The notes: generated from the sequence alone by a model not told the origin. Positions 34,244 through 43,691 are shown, numbered from the stretch's first letter. The stretch: DNA of 64,000 bases from Bacillota bacterium (GCA_023392075.1 JAEVZU010000213.1:1-64000); one strand, 5' to 3'. A program made the numbers and translations.

Positions 34244-35605
34244 TTATTCAATAGACGGAATCACTTCCACAGGAAACAATGCGACAGGATCATTGACTTC
34301 TATCAGGTGATAAACACTGAAGGCATATACTTCTCCCGCCTTAAAATCAGACGGCGAGAACGGAAGTGCAAGGTTTCCCGCTGTTGATATTCTTCCCTCA
34401 TAGCCGTAATGGAGCATTGTGGATCTTGTAAAACTGCATATGGTATTTGCGGTAGACTGATCTCCCGCTACAACATCCATCACTATCCCAAGCTCATGGG
34501 ATTTAATATCCTTTACAGGCTCAAGGCCGCCCATAACTCCATTTTTTCCGTATATTTTAAAATCAAGGCGGTAATTCATTTTCAGGTCTTTAAAGTTATC
34601 GGCTACCCTTGCTCTGACACCCTCAATTATTTCATCGATTTTACTTATAAATATTGGATCTCTGACTCCTGCAACGGATACGGTTCTATACCCCACTTTT
34701 TTTACGCCCTCCAATTTGATGGTGTATTTTTCAGAAGGTACAAATCTGCTGCCTGAAACTTTAACCGCCCTGTCCCCAAACTGTTCGAACTTTGTTTCAG
34801 ACAGATCCAAAACTCCGCCGGGTCCGGGAAGTATATAGGGATTTGTTTTCTCATACAACGTATGGGCAGCAACTGAAAGGGTGGTACATTTTCTTATTGG
34901 GTTTAGCGCTTCTACTACGAAATTGTCCCCGTTCAGGTAACCCAGCATGCAATCACTCCCGCTTCCTGGTGTTGCTGCAATACATGCACATTCCAGAATC
35001 TTGCCCATGTGGATTGCCAGGCCTCTGTCATATCCCTTTTTAACGGCAAGTGCGGCAAAAACTGCAGGGTCGTAGGCTCTTCCAGCTACTATAACCTGCG
35101 CCTCCATGTCAAGCGCCTTGATAAAGGGTTCAACCCCCATCTGTCCCACTATTCTCTCGGTGCTTTGAAGCTCTTCCTCAGTGAGTTCGGGCGCAGGGTG
35201 AAGCGGTGAAACTCTACCGCTCTTAAGCATATTTAAAACATGCTCCTTTTCAATTTCGGCATTTATAACCGCCATTTTGAAACTTAAACCCTTCTCAAAG
35301 GCAATCTCTCTTACAATATTGATACACCAGTTAAGATGGGGGTCTCCTCCGCATCCTCCGGCCGTACCTATTATGACGGGTATACCTGCCTTTATGGCCG
35401 AGGAGATCATTATCTCCAGATCTCTTTTTACGGCACTTCTATCGGTAAATGAAACACCGGCACCCAGATAATACGGTCCGGGATCAGTAGAACCGGCATC
35501 TACCGCAATTACATCCGGCCTCCTTCTCATTCCCTCTTCAAACGATTCTACCGGAAAGCCATAACCAAGTATGGCCGTCGGTGACAGCACACGCAATCCT
35601 TCCAT
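34244..35605 (-). CDS. AtuA-like (DUF1446) protein
   Basis: 453-aa protein of the acyclic-terpene-utilisation AtuA family. The family core is clear: IAVDAGSTDPGPYYLGAG near the start and GIPVIIGTAGGCGGDPHLNW. ATG 35605 has AGGAGG 9 nt upstream, overlapping the end of the methylaspartate ammonia-lyase gene. In clostridial glutamate mutase clusters this protein and DUF4387 often follow methylaspartate ammonia-lyase, so they probably act on mesaconate or a later intermediate (inference). No cofactor motif is obvious. Confidence 0.85.
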   Translation of the reverse strand: MEGLRVLSPTAILGYGFPVESFEEGMRRRPDVIAVDAGSTDPGPYYLGAGVSFTDRSAVKRDLEIMISSAIKAGIPVIIGTAGGCGGDPHLNWCINIVREIAFEKGLSFKMAVINAEIEKEHVLNMLKSGRVSPLHPAPELTEEELQSTERIVGQMGVEPFIKALDMEAQVIVAGRAYDPAVFAALAVKKGYDRGLAIHMGKILECACIAATPGSGSDCMLGYLNGDNFVVEALNPIRKCTTLSVAAHTLYEKTNPYILPGPGGVLDLSETKFEQFGDRAVKVSGSRFVPSEKYTIKLEGVKKVGYRTVSVAGVRDPIFISKIDEIIEGVRARVADNFKDLKMNYRLDFKIYGKNGVMGGLEPVKDIKSHELGIVMDVVAGDQSTANTICSFTRSTMLHYGYEGRISTAGNLALPFSPSDFKAGEVYAFSVYHLIEVNDPVALFPVEVIPSIE

Positions 35606-35619
35606 TGAATCATACCTCC

Positions 35620-36867
35620 TCATTTTAGCCTGTTCCTGAGAGCCAGAATTCTATGCATTTCATTGTATACGATCATAAATCCTTCATCCACACCCATTCC
35701 GGGTTTTGCAAGGATCTGATCCGGTTTAGCAGCCATAGCCAGGTGAACGCATACCTGCGCAGAACGGTCTGTTTCATTGCAGGTCCCCCCCTGATAGGCG
35801 CCGATCCCTTTTTCCTTGCAGTAAAGAACGGCCTCTACTATATTGTTAATGCCTCCAAGGTCTGGTGTTTTGATCTGGATCATATGTCCTGCCCTGTTGT
35901 CGGCAAAATATTTGATATCTTCCCAGGTATTGCACCATTCGTCGGCAACTATCTGCACGCTCATTTTTTCCGCGTCTATCATCGCAGTTATTTCCTTCAG
36001 AGCCAGCATCTGCTTTTCCCTGTCATCCATATCCATTGGTCCCTCAATCCTGAGCTTCAGAGGATATGCTGCTTTCTCAAGCTTTTTAAGGTATTCCAGT
36101 ATTTTGTTGTTATCATTGTCAAAGGCAAGTCCGATTGTGCCATAGACGTCAATATGCAGAACAGGTTCATAACTGCTGTCGGGTTTTAATTCCTCAACCC
36201 TGTTCTTAAGCCATTCTACATATTTCAACAGCAATTCACCCTGTTTTCCAAGCTTTGACTCAACATTGTTAATCAAGCCGTGGGGAAGCACACAGGCGCC
36301 CTTTAATATCATTTTATCGACATTTTCATAACGGTTATCACCGGACTGTGTAAATATGGGGATTTCTCTGTCCGACACTTCAGTATTGTATTCGTCGGCT
36401 ATAACTTCAGCCATGAGAAGTTTTCTGCTCTTTGCCACAGCATCCAGGATTGCCTGGGTTACTCCATAGCGCAAGGCCGTATGTATTTTTCTGCCGGTAT
36501 TTGCATCAGTCAGATTGTCGATTTCTTCAGCCATTTTCCTGAAGTTGCTAATTTCCTTTCCCTTCAGCAAAGGTGCTATCTGCCTGTTGATTACAGGTAT
36601 AAAATCTTCTGCCAGAAATAAAGGATCCCTTCCGCCGGCTCCCGAATATTGCACGGCAGCACATTCTCCATATGCAATCTGTCCGTCTTCAAGCAGAAGC
36701 ATGACAGATATCGATTCTCCTGCCTGTCTTACGGCGGTAAATCCCTTAGTGAGCGGAGTTCCCTTATATGCGGCACCGTCCGGAACAGCACTGCTTTTAA
36801 TTGCTTTCTGGTCATCAAAGAAGAACCCTGTTTTCCCCCCGGAACATATCACATCCTTAATCTTCAT
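35620..36867 (-). CDS. mal: methylaspartate ammonia-lyase
   Basis: 415-aa enolase-superfamily enzyme that eliminates ammonia from (2S,3S)-3-methylaspartate to give mesaconate. It matches the C. tetanomorphum enzyme closely as I recall that sequence: CAAVQYSGAGGRDPLFLA, LHIDVYGTIG (Mg ligand Asp), LRIEGPMDM (Glu), VADEWCNTWED (Asp) and the catalytic Lys in MIQIKTPDLGG, ending LAKPGMGVDEGFMIVYNEM. ATG 36867 follows AGGGATGAG. Upstream, a MITE-like repeat sits between it and mutE; downstream the AtuA-like start overlaps it. Confidence 0.97.
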   Translation of the reverse strand: MKIKDVICSGGKTGFFFDDQKAIKSSAVPDGAAYKGTPLTKGFTAVRQAGESISVMLLLEDGQIAYGECAAVQYSGAGGRDPLFLAEDFIPVINRQIAPLLKGKEISNFRKMAEEIDNLTDANTGRKIHTALRYGVTQAILDAVAKSRKLLMAEVIADEYNTEVSDREIPIFTQSGDNRYENVDKMILKGACVLPHGLINNVESKLGKQGELLLKYVEWLKNRVEELKPDSSYEPVLHIDVYGTIGLAFDNDNNKILEYLKKLEKAAYPLKLRIEGPMDMDDREKQMLALKEITAMIDAEKMSVQIVADEWCNTWEDIKYFADNRAGHMIQIKTPDLGGINNIVEAVLYCKEKGIGAYQGGTCNETDRSAQVCVHLAMAAKPDQILAKPGMGVDEGFMIVYNEMHRILALRNRLK

Positions 36868-36904
36868 ACAACTCATCCCTTTGTTTATAATTTTTTACAG
36901 CCAG

Positions 36905-36989
36905 ACCCTCTATGGATAATGTACAATATATTTTTGAGTGGTTAATTTGCCCGTCGTGAGGCGTGTTATACATTGTCAATAGAGGGTAT
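36905..36989. mobile_element. MITE-like repeat, family C, copy 1, inside the catabolic operon
   Basis: 85-bp element with imperfect terminal inverted repeats (ACCCTCTAT.GATAATGTA / TACATTGTCAATAGAGGGT). It shares GTTTTTGAGTGGTTAATTTG-like and GTGAGGCGTGTTATACATTG segments with 50268-50380, but lacks about 38 internal bases present there. It lies between mutE and mal, so any hairpin formed in RNA could alter downstream expression. Confidence 0.75.
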
Positions 36990-37044
36990 ACAGGTTTAAG
37001 AACTTATCTGATTCAATTTATAATTGAGGTTTAAAAGCAAGCTG

Positions 37045-38496
37045 CTATTTGGGTCTGCCTACCAGACGGCCTTTACTGATGGCATAAATATCATCTATAA
37101 CCATCTGGAAGCTTGCACTTCTTTTTTCGTAAGCCGCTCTTTCTTCCATCCTTTTTATATGGAAGCTCTTTATATCTTCATCAAAAGGCAGATTTCCAAA
37201 ATCCAGGAATCTTACAGCGCCGTTATTATCCCTTGCAGGAAGGGCTCTGCCCAGATTGTATTTGCTTGGAGCAAAAGGAACATCTATAATACCGGCTTCA
37301 AAGGCCCGTATTATTCCTTTTGCAACATCTCCCATTCCCAGCTCCGATATTTTATCAACAATGCATCTGGTCTCTGCAAGAATGATGTTTATTTCAACCT
37401 CCAGTTCATGAGTCAGCGGCATCTTTTGGTCACGCAGCATGGTTACAAGCTGTTTTGTGGCTTTCAAGCCAGATGCGTTGGCTTCCTTGGTCGGTATTCC
37501 AAAGGCCTCGTGAACCGACTTGACAATAACTTTTGTAGCACCTGACAAAGCCGCTGCTGCCGAACCCCAGGATATAACTCCGAAGGCCTTGGCTTCATCC
37601 TGCGGGAAGCCTCCCATCCATTGATGCAGAACAGTTGTTACTGTAACATCCTTGTAGCCGTATTTTTCAAGATATTCTTCGGTCAGCATTCCCAGAGTGC
37701 GTATTGCTGCCACATCCTGGATCAGATTTCCGCATTGGCCGTACCCTACAGTAATATTTTTTACTCCCTGCTCCGCTGCCAGAATGCTTTCAACAATGGC
37801 AACCGCATGAGAAATGCACGGAGGCACCAGAGTTCCGGTCAGCGGTCCGAACGGCTCTCTGTTGATAGAAATTCCGGCTTCTTCATATTTGCCTATAAGC
37901 CTGTCAACATACTGCCAGTCATATATTGTTTTTTCAAGTGAATTGTTTTTTGCATATGGAATATTGTAGGATATTCCTCCGCCCTCGTATGAGGTAAAGC
38001 CTCCTGCCACGCTTATTTCTGTAAGAAGCCTTGCATCCGGAGTACCGTGCCTGACCTGTACAGGTATGTTCAAGGACTCATTGACTTTCCTGCAGGCATT
38101 CACACCGTGATTCACAGCCGGAAAGCCGTTCAGCATGGATCTTCCTGCTTTTATACTCTCTTTTATTCCGTTTTCCGCTTCCTCATATCTGTTATGTCTG
38201 GTATAACTGTCTATTGTGGTAGGAAGCAGATCAGCTCCGCCAAATTCCTGCAGATAGCTAAGCAGCTCAATGTGACCCTCAATCAAAGCCACACCTGCTC
38301 TTGGCTGTATCAGGGTTTCACCTTTAAGTTTTGCCTCGGACAGCTTCTTTGAAAAAATCTTTTCTGCAGGGATTGCTTTATGGTATTCAACCGTTTCATC
38401 GAAGTCAACATCTTTTCCGGTGGGCCACTGCTCAAGAACACTGCTTCGGATCTCCGTAAACAAACCTTCATCCATCTTCTTATTCCTCAGCTCCAT
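37045..38496 (-). CDS. mutE: glutamate mutase epsilon subunit
   Basis: 483-aa TIM-barrel subunit of B12-dependent glutamate mutase, converting L-glutamate to (2S,3S)-3-methylaspartate with MutS. Counting from this start, Arg66 (QPRAGVALIEGH), Arg100 (SYTRHNRYEE), Arg149 (QVRHGTPDAR) and Glu171 (SYEGGGISYN) fall at exactly the positions I recall for the C. cochlearium enzyme, supporting both function and start. GGAG lies 8 nt before ATG and the gene overlaps mutL by 10 nt. Oxygen-sensitive radical chemistry fits an anaerobe. Confidence 0.98.
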   Translation of the reverse strand: MELRNKKMDEGLFTEIRSSVLEQWPTGKDVDFDETVEYHKAIPAEKIFSKKLSEAKLKGETLIQPRAGVALIEGHIELLSYLQEFGGADLLPTTIDSYTRHNRYEEAENGIKESIKAGRSMLNGFPAVNHGVNACRKVNESLNIPVQVRHGTPDARLLTEISVAGGFTSYEGGGISYNIPYAKNNSLEKTIYDWQYVDRLIGKYEEAGISINREPFGPLTGTLVPPCISHAVAIVESILAAEQGVKNITVGYGQCGNLIQDVAAIRTLGMLTEEYLEKYGYKDVTVTTVLHQWMGGFPQDEAKAFGVISWGSAAAALSGATKVIVKSVHEAFGIPTKEANASGLKATKQLVTMLRDQKMPLTHELEVEINIILAETRCIVDKISELGMGDVAKGIIRAFEAGIIDVPFAPSKYNLGRALPARDNNGAVRFLDFGNLPFDEDIKSFHIKRMEERAAYEKRSASFQMVIDDIYAISKGRLVGRPK

Positions 38497-39875
38497 GAAA
38501 TCATCTCCAACTCCTTTTTCATTATTCTTACGGCAATCCCTGGGTATTTAACGCTCAGCAACCCCATTGCTGCCAATATGTACTTTTTATCAATGTAAAG
38601 GTCTGCTTTTTTGGGCTTTAATACACCGGGATTGGCCTGGTCAAACACGGCTTCCTTAAGCAGATCCTCAGGGTTGGAACAGTTGATTATGGGGCCGCCT
38701 GTTCCAATTATACGGCTTATCCTGCCCAGATCCTTTCCTGTTTGGACATACACAGAACCATTGGGTGTAAATTCCGTTTCAATACTTCCTGCATGACGTT
38801 GAGTTGCCATCCGCACTGCCATGGCCGCAAGCCCGTGATCCAGCAGACTGATTTTTTCATTGTCGGACGGAAGTATTCCGGGATTTACGTGCACCAGATC
38901 GGTAGAATTCAAAACTTCTTCACGGGTCAGACCCGATCTGACGGCAATATTTCCTATCCCCGCGGTATCCAGAAGAGTTACGGCGTTGTACCTGACTCCC
39001 AGATCTCCCTCTACAGTCCTTTTTTCAAAGGGCTCGGGGAGTCCCTTCAATATGACTCCGGCCATATTGGGACTTCCGTCATTTATTGAATACACGTCTG
39101 TGGTTGCTCCGCCAACATCAACCACCATTAAATCTCCAAGGCCCCTTTCATCTTCAAAACCCTCCGACAGGCAGCGGGCGGCATTGAGTACTGCAGACGG
39201 GGTGGGCATCAGTATACCTTCAATCAGATTCTGTACTTTCGTAAGTCCCTTTGCTCTTATGATCCTTTCCAGGAAAATCTCTCTGATCAGCAACCTGGTA
39301 GGTTCAATGTTTAATTTATTAAATTTTGGCATTACATTTTCACATAACCTGACATCCTTGTTTTTAAGAATATCCATTATTTCATCGGCGGCTGATTTGT
39401 TCCCAGCTACTACGACCGGAAAATCGAGTTTAATTTCCGAAATCACCCTGGCGTTGTGCAGTATGACCTTGCTGTTCCCGCCGTCGGTACCTCCCGACAA
39501 AAGCACGATATCAGGCTTCAGTTCATATATTTCTTCAGCTTCCCGGGCGCTCAGCTCATAGCAATAGGTTTTCAAAACCTTGGCACCGGCACTTAGGGCA
39601 GCCATTTTTGCAGCCTCTGCCGTAAGCTCTGGCACAAGGCCTACTGCAATCATTTTCAGACCTCCGGCGGCACTGCTGCAGGCAAATTTACCGGAATATT
39701 CCGTTATCCCGGTTTTCTTGCTCAACTCGGCTATAGCCTTTTCAAGTCCCTCATTCACATCAGTTTCTATTGTGGTAAATGATTTTGCAGTACCCAATAT
39801 GCATTCATTTTTTATGTCAACTGCTGTAACCTTGGTAAATGTACTTCCAATATCTATCAACAATACGGCATCCAA
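38487..39875 (-). CDS. mutL: glutamate mutase-associated protein MutL (GlmL)
   Basis: 462-aa ASKHA-fold ATPase commonly encoded between mutS and mutE and thought to act as reactivating chaperone of the mutase. The phosphate-1 motif is VLLIDIGSTFTKVTAVD at the N-terminus, and LMVVDVGGATTDVYSIN gives the second phosphate loop. TTG 39875 is preferred because GGGAG lies 9 nt upstream. The frame also allows a TTG at 39884. Overlaps mutE by 10 nt and follows mutS by 1 nt. Not to be confused with DNA mismatch repair MutL. Confidence 0.95.
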   Translation of the reverse strand: MDAVLLIDIGSTFTKVTAVDIKNECILGTAKSFTTIETDVNEGLEKAIAELSKKTGITEYSGKFACSSAAGGLKMIAVGLVPELTAEAAKMAALSAGAKVLKTYCYELSAREAEEIYELKPDIVLLSGGTDGGNSKVILHNARVISEIKLDFPVVVAGNKSAADEIMDILKNKDVRLCENVMPKFNKLNIEPTRLLIREIFLERIIRAKGLTKVQNLIEGILMPTPSAVLNAARCLSEGFEDERGLGDLMVVDVGGATTDVYSINDGSPNMAGVILKGLPEPFEKRTVEGDLGVRYNAVTLLDTAGIGNIAVRSGLTREEVLNSTDLVHVNPGILPSDNEKISLLDHGLAAMAVRMATQRHAGSIETEFTPNGSVYVQTGKDLGRISRIIGTGGPIINCSNPEDLLKEAVFDQANPGVLKPKKADLYIDKKYILAAMGLLSVKYPGIAVRIMKKELEMISWS

Positions 39876-39876
39876 G

Positions 39877-40290
39877 CTACTCAACTCCCAAATCCTTTTT
39901 AAGGTCTGCTATAGTTACCTCGGGCATTGTTCCGGGGGGATAAACCCTGTTGTATCCCATTGAGAGAAATCTGGCCTCTACTTCTTCAAATGGGGTCTTT
40001 CCCACTACCAGATTGCCTCCCGCATACAACGGTATGTTTTCAAGGCCGGCCTCATTGCATTTTTCTCTAAGTCCTCTGCAATCAATCTCACCATGACCGT
40101 ACAGAGACGAAACAAGTATTACATCGGCTGCCGTTTCAATTGCAGCCTGTATGTATTCTTCCTGTGAAACCATTACGCCAAGATTTATCACGTTGAAACC
40201 TGCCTGTCGGAAAGCATGCTCAAGAATTTTGTTGCCTACAGAATGGACATCTGCACCAATAACACCCATTACCAATGTTTTTTTATTCAT
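39877..40290 (-). CDS. mutS: glutamate mutase sigma subunit
   Basis: 137-aa cobalamin-binding subunit. The DxHxxG motif that supplies the base-off histidine is present as GADVHSVGNKI (residues ~11-21), and the LVSSLYGHGE and YAGGNLVVGK loops are typical. It starts at ATG 40290 with GGAG 7 nt upstream; an earlier in-frame ATG is less well placed. It is not the mismatch-repair MutS. No cobalamin riboswitch was recognised in the operon. Confidence 0.97.
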   Translation of the reverse strand: MNKKTLVMGVIGADVHSVGNKILEHAFRQAGFNVINLGVMVSQEEYIQAAIETAADVILVSSLYGHGEIDCRGLREKCNEAGLENIPLYAGGNLVVGKTPFEEVEARFLSMGYNRVYPPGTMPEVTIADLKKDLGVE

Positions 40291-40368
40291 TTCTTTCTCC
40301 ATTTCCGCATGGATATCTCCCGTGCCATAATTATTTTGGAGTTTTTATATTTTGAATTATTGAATAGT

Positions 40369-41292
40369 TTATAGACTTAATTTATTGAGATCATCAATAT
40401 CAACGGCCCTTTCGGAGCCAACCAGCCCTACAAGAGCATATACCTTTGATATGAGATCATACTTGAATTCTTTGACTAATTGAAAGCTTTCTATTTCACC
40501 GGTATTTCTTACATGTATTCTCGGTCCGGTACAATGAAACTTTTCATTATCTCCGATTTTGATGTGATTTTCATCTGAATATCCGATTTCAAGGCCTTTA
40601 TTTATGTATTCCCTGACAATGGTTTCAACTTTGTCGATATCAATATCAGGTTTTTCTGCAAATTCCAGCACAAATCCATGCCTGACATCACTGTGAACCT
40701 GATGATGGCTGAATCCGAAATTTTCGGAAAGTACTTTGCAGGTCAAATCCTCCGCAGTATGTGCCATTTTTCTATACTTTATGGATTTGAACACAATATC
40801 GTAAATATCTTTTGGCAGAGGTCCGAAAACATTTGGCCGGGTTACAATGACTTCCTCTCCTATACCTATAAGTACTTCCGCATTCATATCAAGAAAAGGA
40901 TATAAAAGGTCAAAATGTTCTATAATGACCCTTTTATCCTGTTCAATTGCCCTTTTAACAGCATCGGCAAGAACACTTATCTGGCTGAAAGCCAGTTCGA
41001 ATCTTGCGTCTATATGGTAGGTATGACTGCTGAAAAAAGCTCTGTCGGTATCCCTGAAAATCGGCAGAGGGCGAATATTCAAGCCCTCATCGTCATTTGT
41101 GAGCTCAAGTCCGGGGAACATGCCTCTTATAAGAAGTGATTTGCCGGCTCCGGCATCACCGATAAGACCTATGAGCTTATCGGTGGCACTTATATGTTTT
41201 TGAGAAATCAAGTGTCCAAGATTCAGTATTCTGTTCTTACCCCTTGGTGCGAAATAAACCGCATATAAAAGTTGCTCATGTGCCAGGGACAT
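40369..41292 (-). CDS. P-loop protein fused to an AlaRS second-additional-domain-like domain
   Basis: 307-aa two-part protein. Residues ~35-165 look like a P-loop NTPase: Walker A GDAGAGKS (45-52) and an Asp/Glu-rich strand VIIEHFDLL. Residues ~175-280 resemble the editing SAD of alanyl-tRNA synthetase/AlaX: KMAHTAEDL corresponds to the first zinc HxxxH (second His replaced by Asp182), HHQVHSD follows, and FHCTGPRIHVRNTGEIESF mirrors the CGGTHV.NTGEIG signature with Cys254 and His260 kept. Found between hypD and mutS with short gaps and GGAG before ATG. Role unknown; candidates are editing of a misacylated tRNA or a metabolite-specific hydrolase or regulator. Confidence 0.75.
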   Translation of the reverse strand: MSLAHEQLLYAVYFAPRGKNRILNLGHLISQKHISATDKLIGLIGDAGAGKSLLIRGMFPGLELTNDDEGLNIRPLPIFRDTDRAFFSSHTYHIDARFELAFSQISVLADAVKRAIEQDKRVIIEHFDLLYPFLDMNAEVLIGIGEEVIVTRPNVFGPLPKDIYDIVFKSIKYRKMAHTAEDLTCKVLSENFGFSHHQVHSDVRHGFVLEFAEKPDIDIDKVETIVREYINKGLEIGYSDENHIKIGDNEKFHCTGPRIHVRNTGEIESFQLVKEFKYDLISKVYALVGLVGSERAVDIDDLNKLSL

Positions 41293-41326
41293 TGTGAAAC
41301 ATCTCCATTATCATTTATTTATCAAA

Positions 41327-43687
41327 TTAGAAGGATTCATGTTCGGTTCTTTCAATAATTTCATTCTGCAATGCCGTATTTAAATTACAGAAATAATCAC
41401 TGTAACCGGCAACCCTGACAATCAGATCCCTGTATTTCTTAGGATTTTTCTGTGCCTCCAGCAAGGTTTCCTTTTCTATCACATTAAACTGGATATGATG
41501 GCCGTCAAGCTTGAAATAAGACCTGATCAGTCCGGTCAGAGCATTGATTCCTTCACCATTTTGCAGCAGCTGAGGCGTAAACTTCATGTTTAAAAGTGTT
41601 CCGCCCGTTCTCAGGTGATCCATTTTTGCAGCAGATTTTATCACAGCTGTGGGTCCTCCGTGTTCCGACCCCTGCACCGGCGATATTCCTTCAGAAAGCG
41701 GCAAACCTGCATTCCTGCCATCCGCTGAAGCGCCTATGACTGAACCGAAGTATACATGACAGGTGGTGGGAAGCATGTCAATCCTGTAAAGGCCGCCTTT
41801 CATGTTCTTTCTTCCGTTTACTTCATTATAATAAGCATCAAATGTTTCCTTCATGATCTCATCTGCAAAATCATCATCATTCCCATATCTTGGAGTTTTA
41901 TTTACAAGGAGCTGCTGAATATCCCTGCAGCCTTTGAAATCGTTATTCAGAGCAAACATCAGCTTTTCCATGGTAAGGTTTTTCTTTTCAAAAACATGAT
42001 ACTTTATTGCCGAAAGACTGTCTGTAATACTGCCTATACCCACACCCTGAACATAGGTAGTGTTGTACCTTGCTCCACCGGAGTTATAATCCCTTCCGTT
42101 TTTAATACAGTCGCTTATGATAATGGACAGAAACGGTGAAGGCATATTTAATGCATATATCTTCTCAATTACATTGTTACCCTTGATTTTTATGTCCATA
42201 AAATGGTGTATCTGCTTCTTAAATGCAGCAAACAGTTCATCGTAAGACTTAAAATCGACTGCATTGCCGGTTTCAAGACCTATTTTCTTGTTTGTCCCGG
42301 GGTCGGTTCCATTATGCAGTGTAATTTCCAGTATCTTTGGAATGTTGAAATAACCTGTCAGGATATAGCTTTCCTTCCCGAAGGCACCAGTTTCCACACA
42401 CCCGCTGGTGCCGCCGCACCTAGCATCCTCAATGCTTTTGCCCTGTCTCAGCAGCTCCTCGACAACAGCATCGGCATTAAACACAGAGGGCTGTCCCCAA
42501 CCTTTTCTGATTATCTCACATGCCTGCTTCAAAAATCTGTCAGGAGTCTTTTTGCTTAACTGGATATTTGAACTTGGCTGTAAAAGTCTCATTTCATCGA
42601 TAACTTCCAGCAGCAGGTAGGATACATCATTGACTCCGTCAGCTCCGTCCGGTTTTAAACCGCCGACATTTATGTTTGCAAAATCCGTGTAGGTTCCGCT
42701 CTCTTTAAGGGTTACACCAACCTTGGGAGGCGCGGGCTGATTGTTGAATTTGACCCAGAAGCATTGCAGCAGCTCCCTGGCTTCTTCCCGGGTAATAGTT
42801 CCGGCATCAATTTCAGTTTTGTAGAAAGGATACAGATGCTGGTCCAAACGTCCCGGATTAAAGGAATCCCATGTATTCAACTCAGTTATGACTCCAATAT
42901 GGATAAACCAGTATGTCTGAAGAGCTTCCCGGAAATTTTTTGGAGCATGGGCAGGAACCCTGGAAGTCACTTCAGCTATTTTCAGCAATTCCTTTTTTCT
43001 CTGAGGATCTGCTTCCTGCGCAGCCAGTAAACCTGCTTTTTCAGAGTAGCGTTGGGCCAAACTTATAATGGCGTCAGCACAAATGAGCATTGCTTCCAGT
43101 TCCTGTTGTTTCTCATATGCGTTGGCATCATTAAAGAAGTCTAGATTTTTAAGGCTTTCTTGGATATCGGCTTTAAAATCCAGAAATCCCTTCAGGTATA
43201 TTTTATCGTCCGCCACCGTATGTCCCGGAGCACGCTGTTCCATGAATTCTGTAAATATCCCGGCTTCATAGGTATCTTTCCATTCCTGTGACATGCTGTT
43301 AAAAATTATCTCCCTGATGGATTTACCTTTCCAGAAGGGTATAATTTCATCGCGATAGAAATTTTTCAACTCATCGCTCACTTTGAAAGATATTTTTTCC
43401 CGGTTGTTTATAATATCAAGATCCTCTTCACTGTGGCAACACAATTCCGGATAGGTAGGTGTTGCAAGCGGAGCAGGACCCCTTTCACCGACTATCAGCT
43501 CGCCGTCCGGTATGGCTATCGTCTTGTTTTCCATGATATGCTTGAAAACAAGTGCACGTAATACGGGCTGTGATACTTTCCCGGAATGTTTGCCATATAC
43601 TTCTGTAACCAGTCTGGCTCTTTCTCCGGTAATGTAAGGGTTTCCTTCAACACTTTCCTTTCTCAATTTCTGGATCCTTTTATTCAA
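41327..43687 (-). CDS. hypD: trans-4-hydroxy-L-proline dehydratase (glycyl radical enzyme)
   Basis: 786-aa glycyl radical enzyme. The radical-site motif is VRVAGYSDYF (Gly761) and the thiyl Cys is Cys430 in GTSGCVETGAFG, with Glu432. Active-site residues I recall for C. difficile HypD (His160, Asp278, Ser334, Phe340, Cys434, Glu436, Tyr450, Thr645, Gly765) all find an identical residue here at a constant offset of -4, which separates it from pyruvate formate-lyase and diol dehydratases. It dehydrates hydroxyproline to P5C. TTG 43687 is chosen because GGAGG lies 8 nt upstream. Directly follows its activase and P5C dehydrogenase. Confidence 0.93.
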   Translation of the reverse strand: MNKRIQKLRKESVEGNPYITGERARLVTEVYGKHSGKVSQPVLRALVFKHIMENKTIAIPDGELIVGERGPAPLATPTYPELCCHSEEDLDIINNREKISFKVSDELKNFYRDEIIPFWKGKSIREIIFNSMSQEWKDTYEAGIFTEFMEQRAPGHTVADDKIYLKGFLDFKADIQESLKNLDFFNDANAYEKQQELEAMLICADAIISLAQRYSEKAGLLAAQEADPQRKKELLKIAEVTSRVPAHAPKNFREALQTYWFIHIGVITELNTWDSFNPGRLDQHLYPFYKTEIDAGTITREEARELLQCFWVKFNNQPAPPKVGVTLKESGTYTDFANINVGGLKPDGADGVNDVSYLLLEVIDEMRLLQPSSNIQLSKKTPDRFLKQACEIIRKGWGQPSVFNADAVVEELLRQGKSIEDARCGGTSGCVETGAFGKESYILTGYFNIPKILEITLHNGTDPGTNKKIGLETGNAVDFKSYDELFAAFKKQIHHFMDIKIKGNNVIEKIYALNMPSPFLSIIISDCIKNGRDYNSGGARYNTTYVQGVGIGSITDSLSAIKYHVFEKKNLTMEKLMFALNNDFKGCRDIQQLLVNKTPRYGNDDDFADEIMKETFDAYYNEVNGRKNMKGGLYRIDMLPTTCHVYFGSVIGASADGRNAGLPLSEGISPVQGSEHGGPTAVIKSAAKMDHLRTGGTLLNMKFTPQLLQNGEGINALTGLIRSYFKLDGHHIQFNVIEKETLLEAQKNPKKYRDLIVRVAGYSDYFCNLNTALQNEIIERTEHESF

Positions 43688-43691
43688 GTCT

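Noticed and set aside
38487..40290. DNA mismatch-repair mutS/mutL
   Set aside because: The names coincide, but the proteins are the cobalamin subunit (DVHSVG) and the ASKHA-type partner of glutamate mutase.
41327..43687. Annotation as pyruvate formate-lyase
   Set aside because: Active site has Cys-Val-Glu rather than the Cys-Cys pair of pyruvate formate-lyase, and the HypD-specific residues all match at a constant offset.
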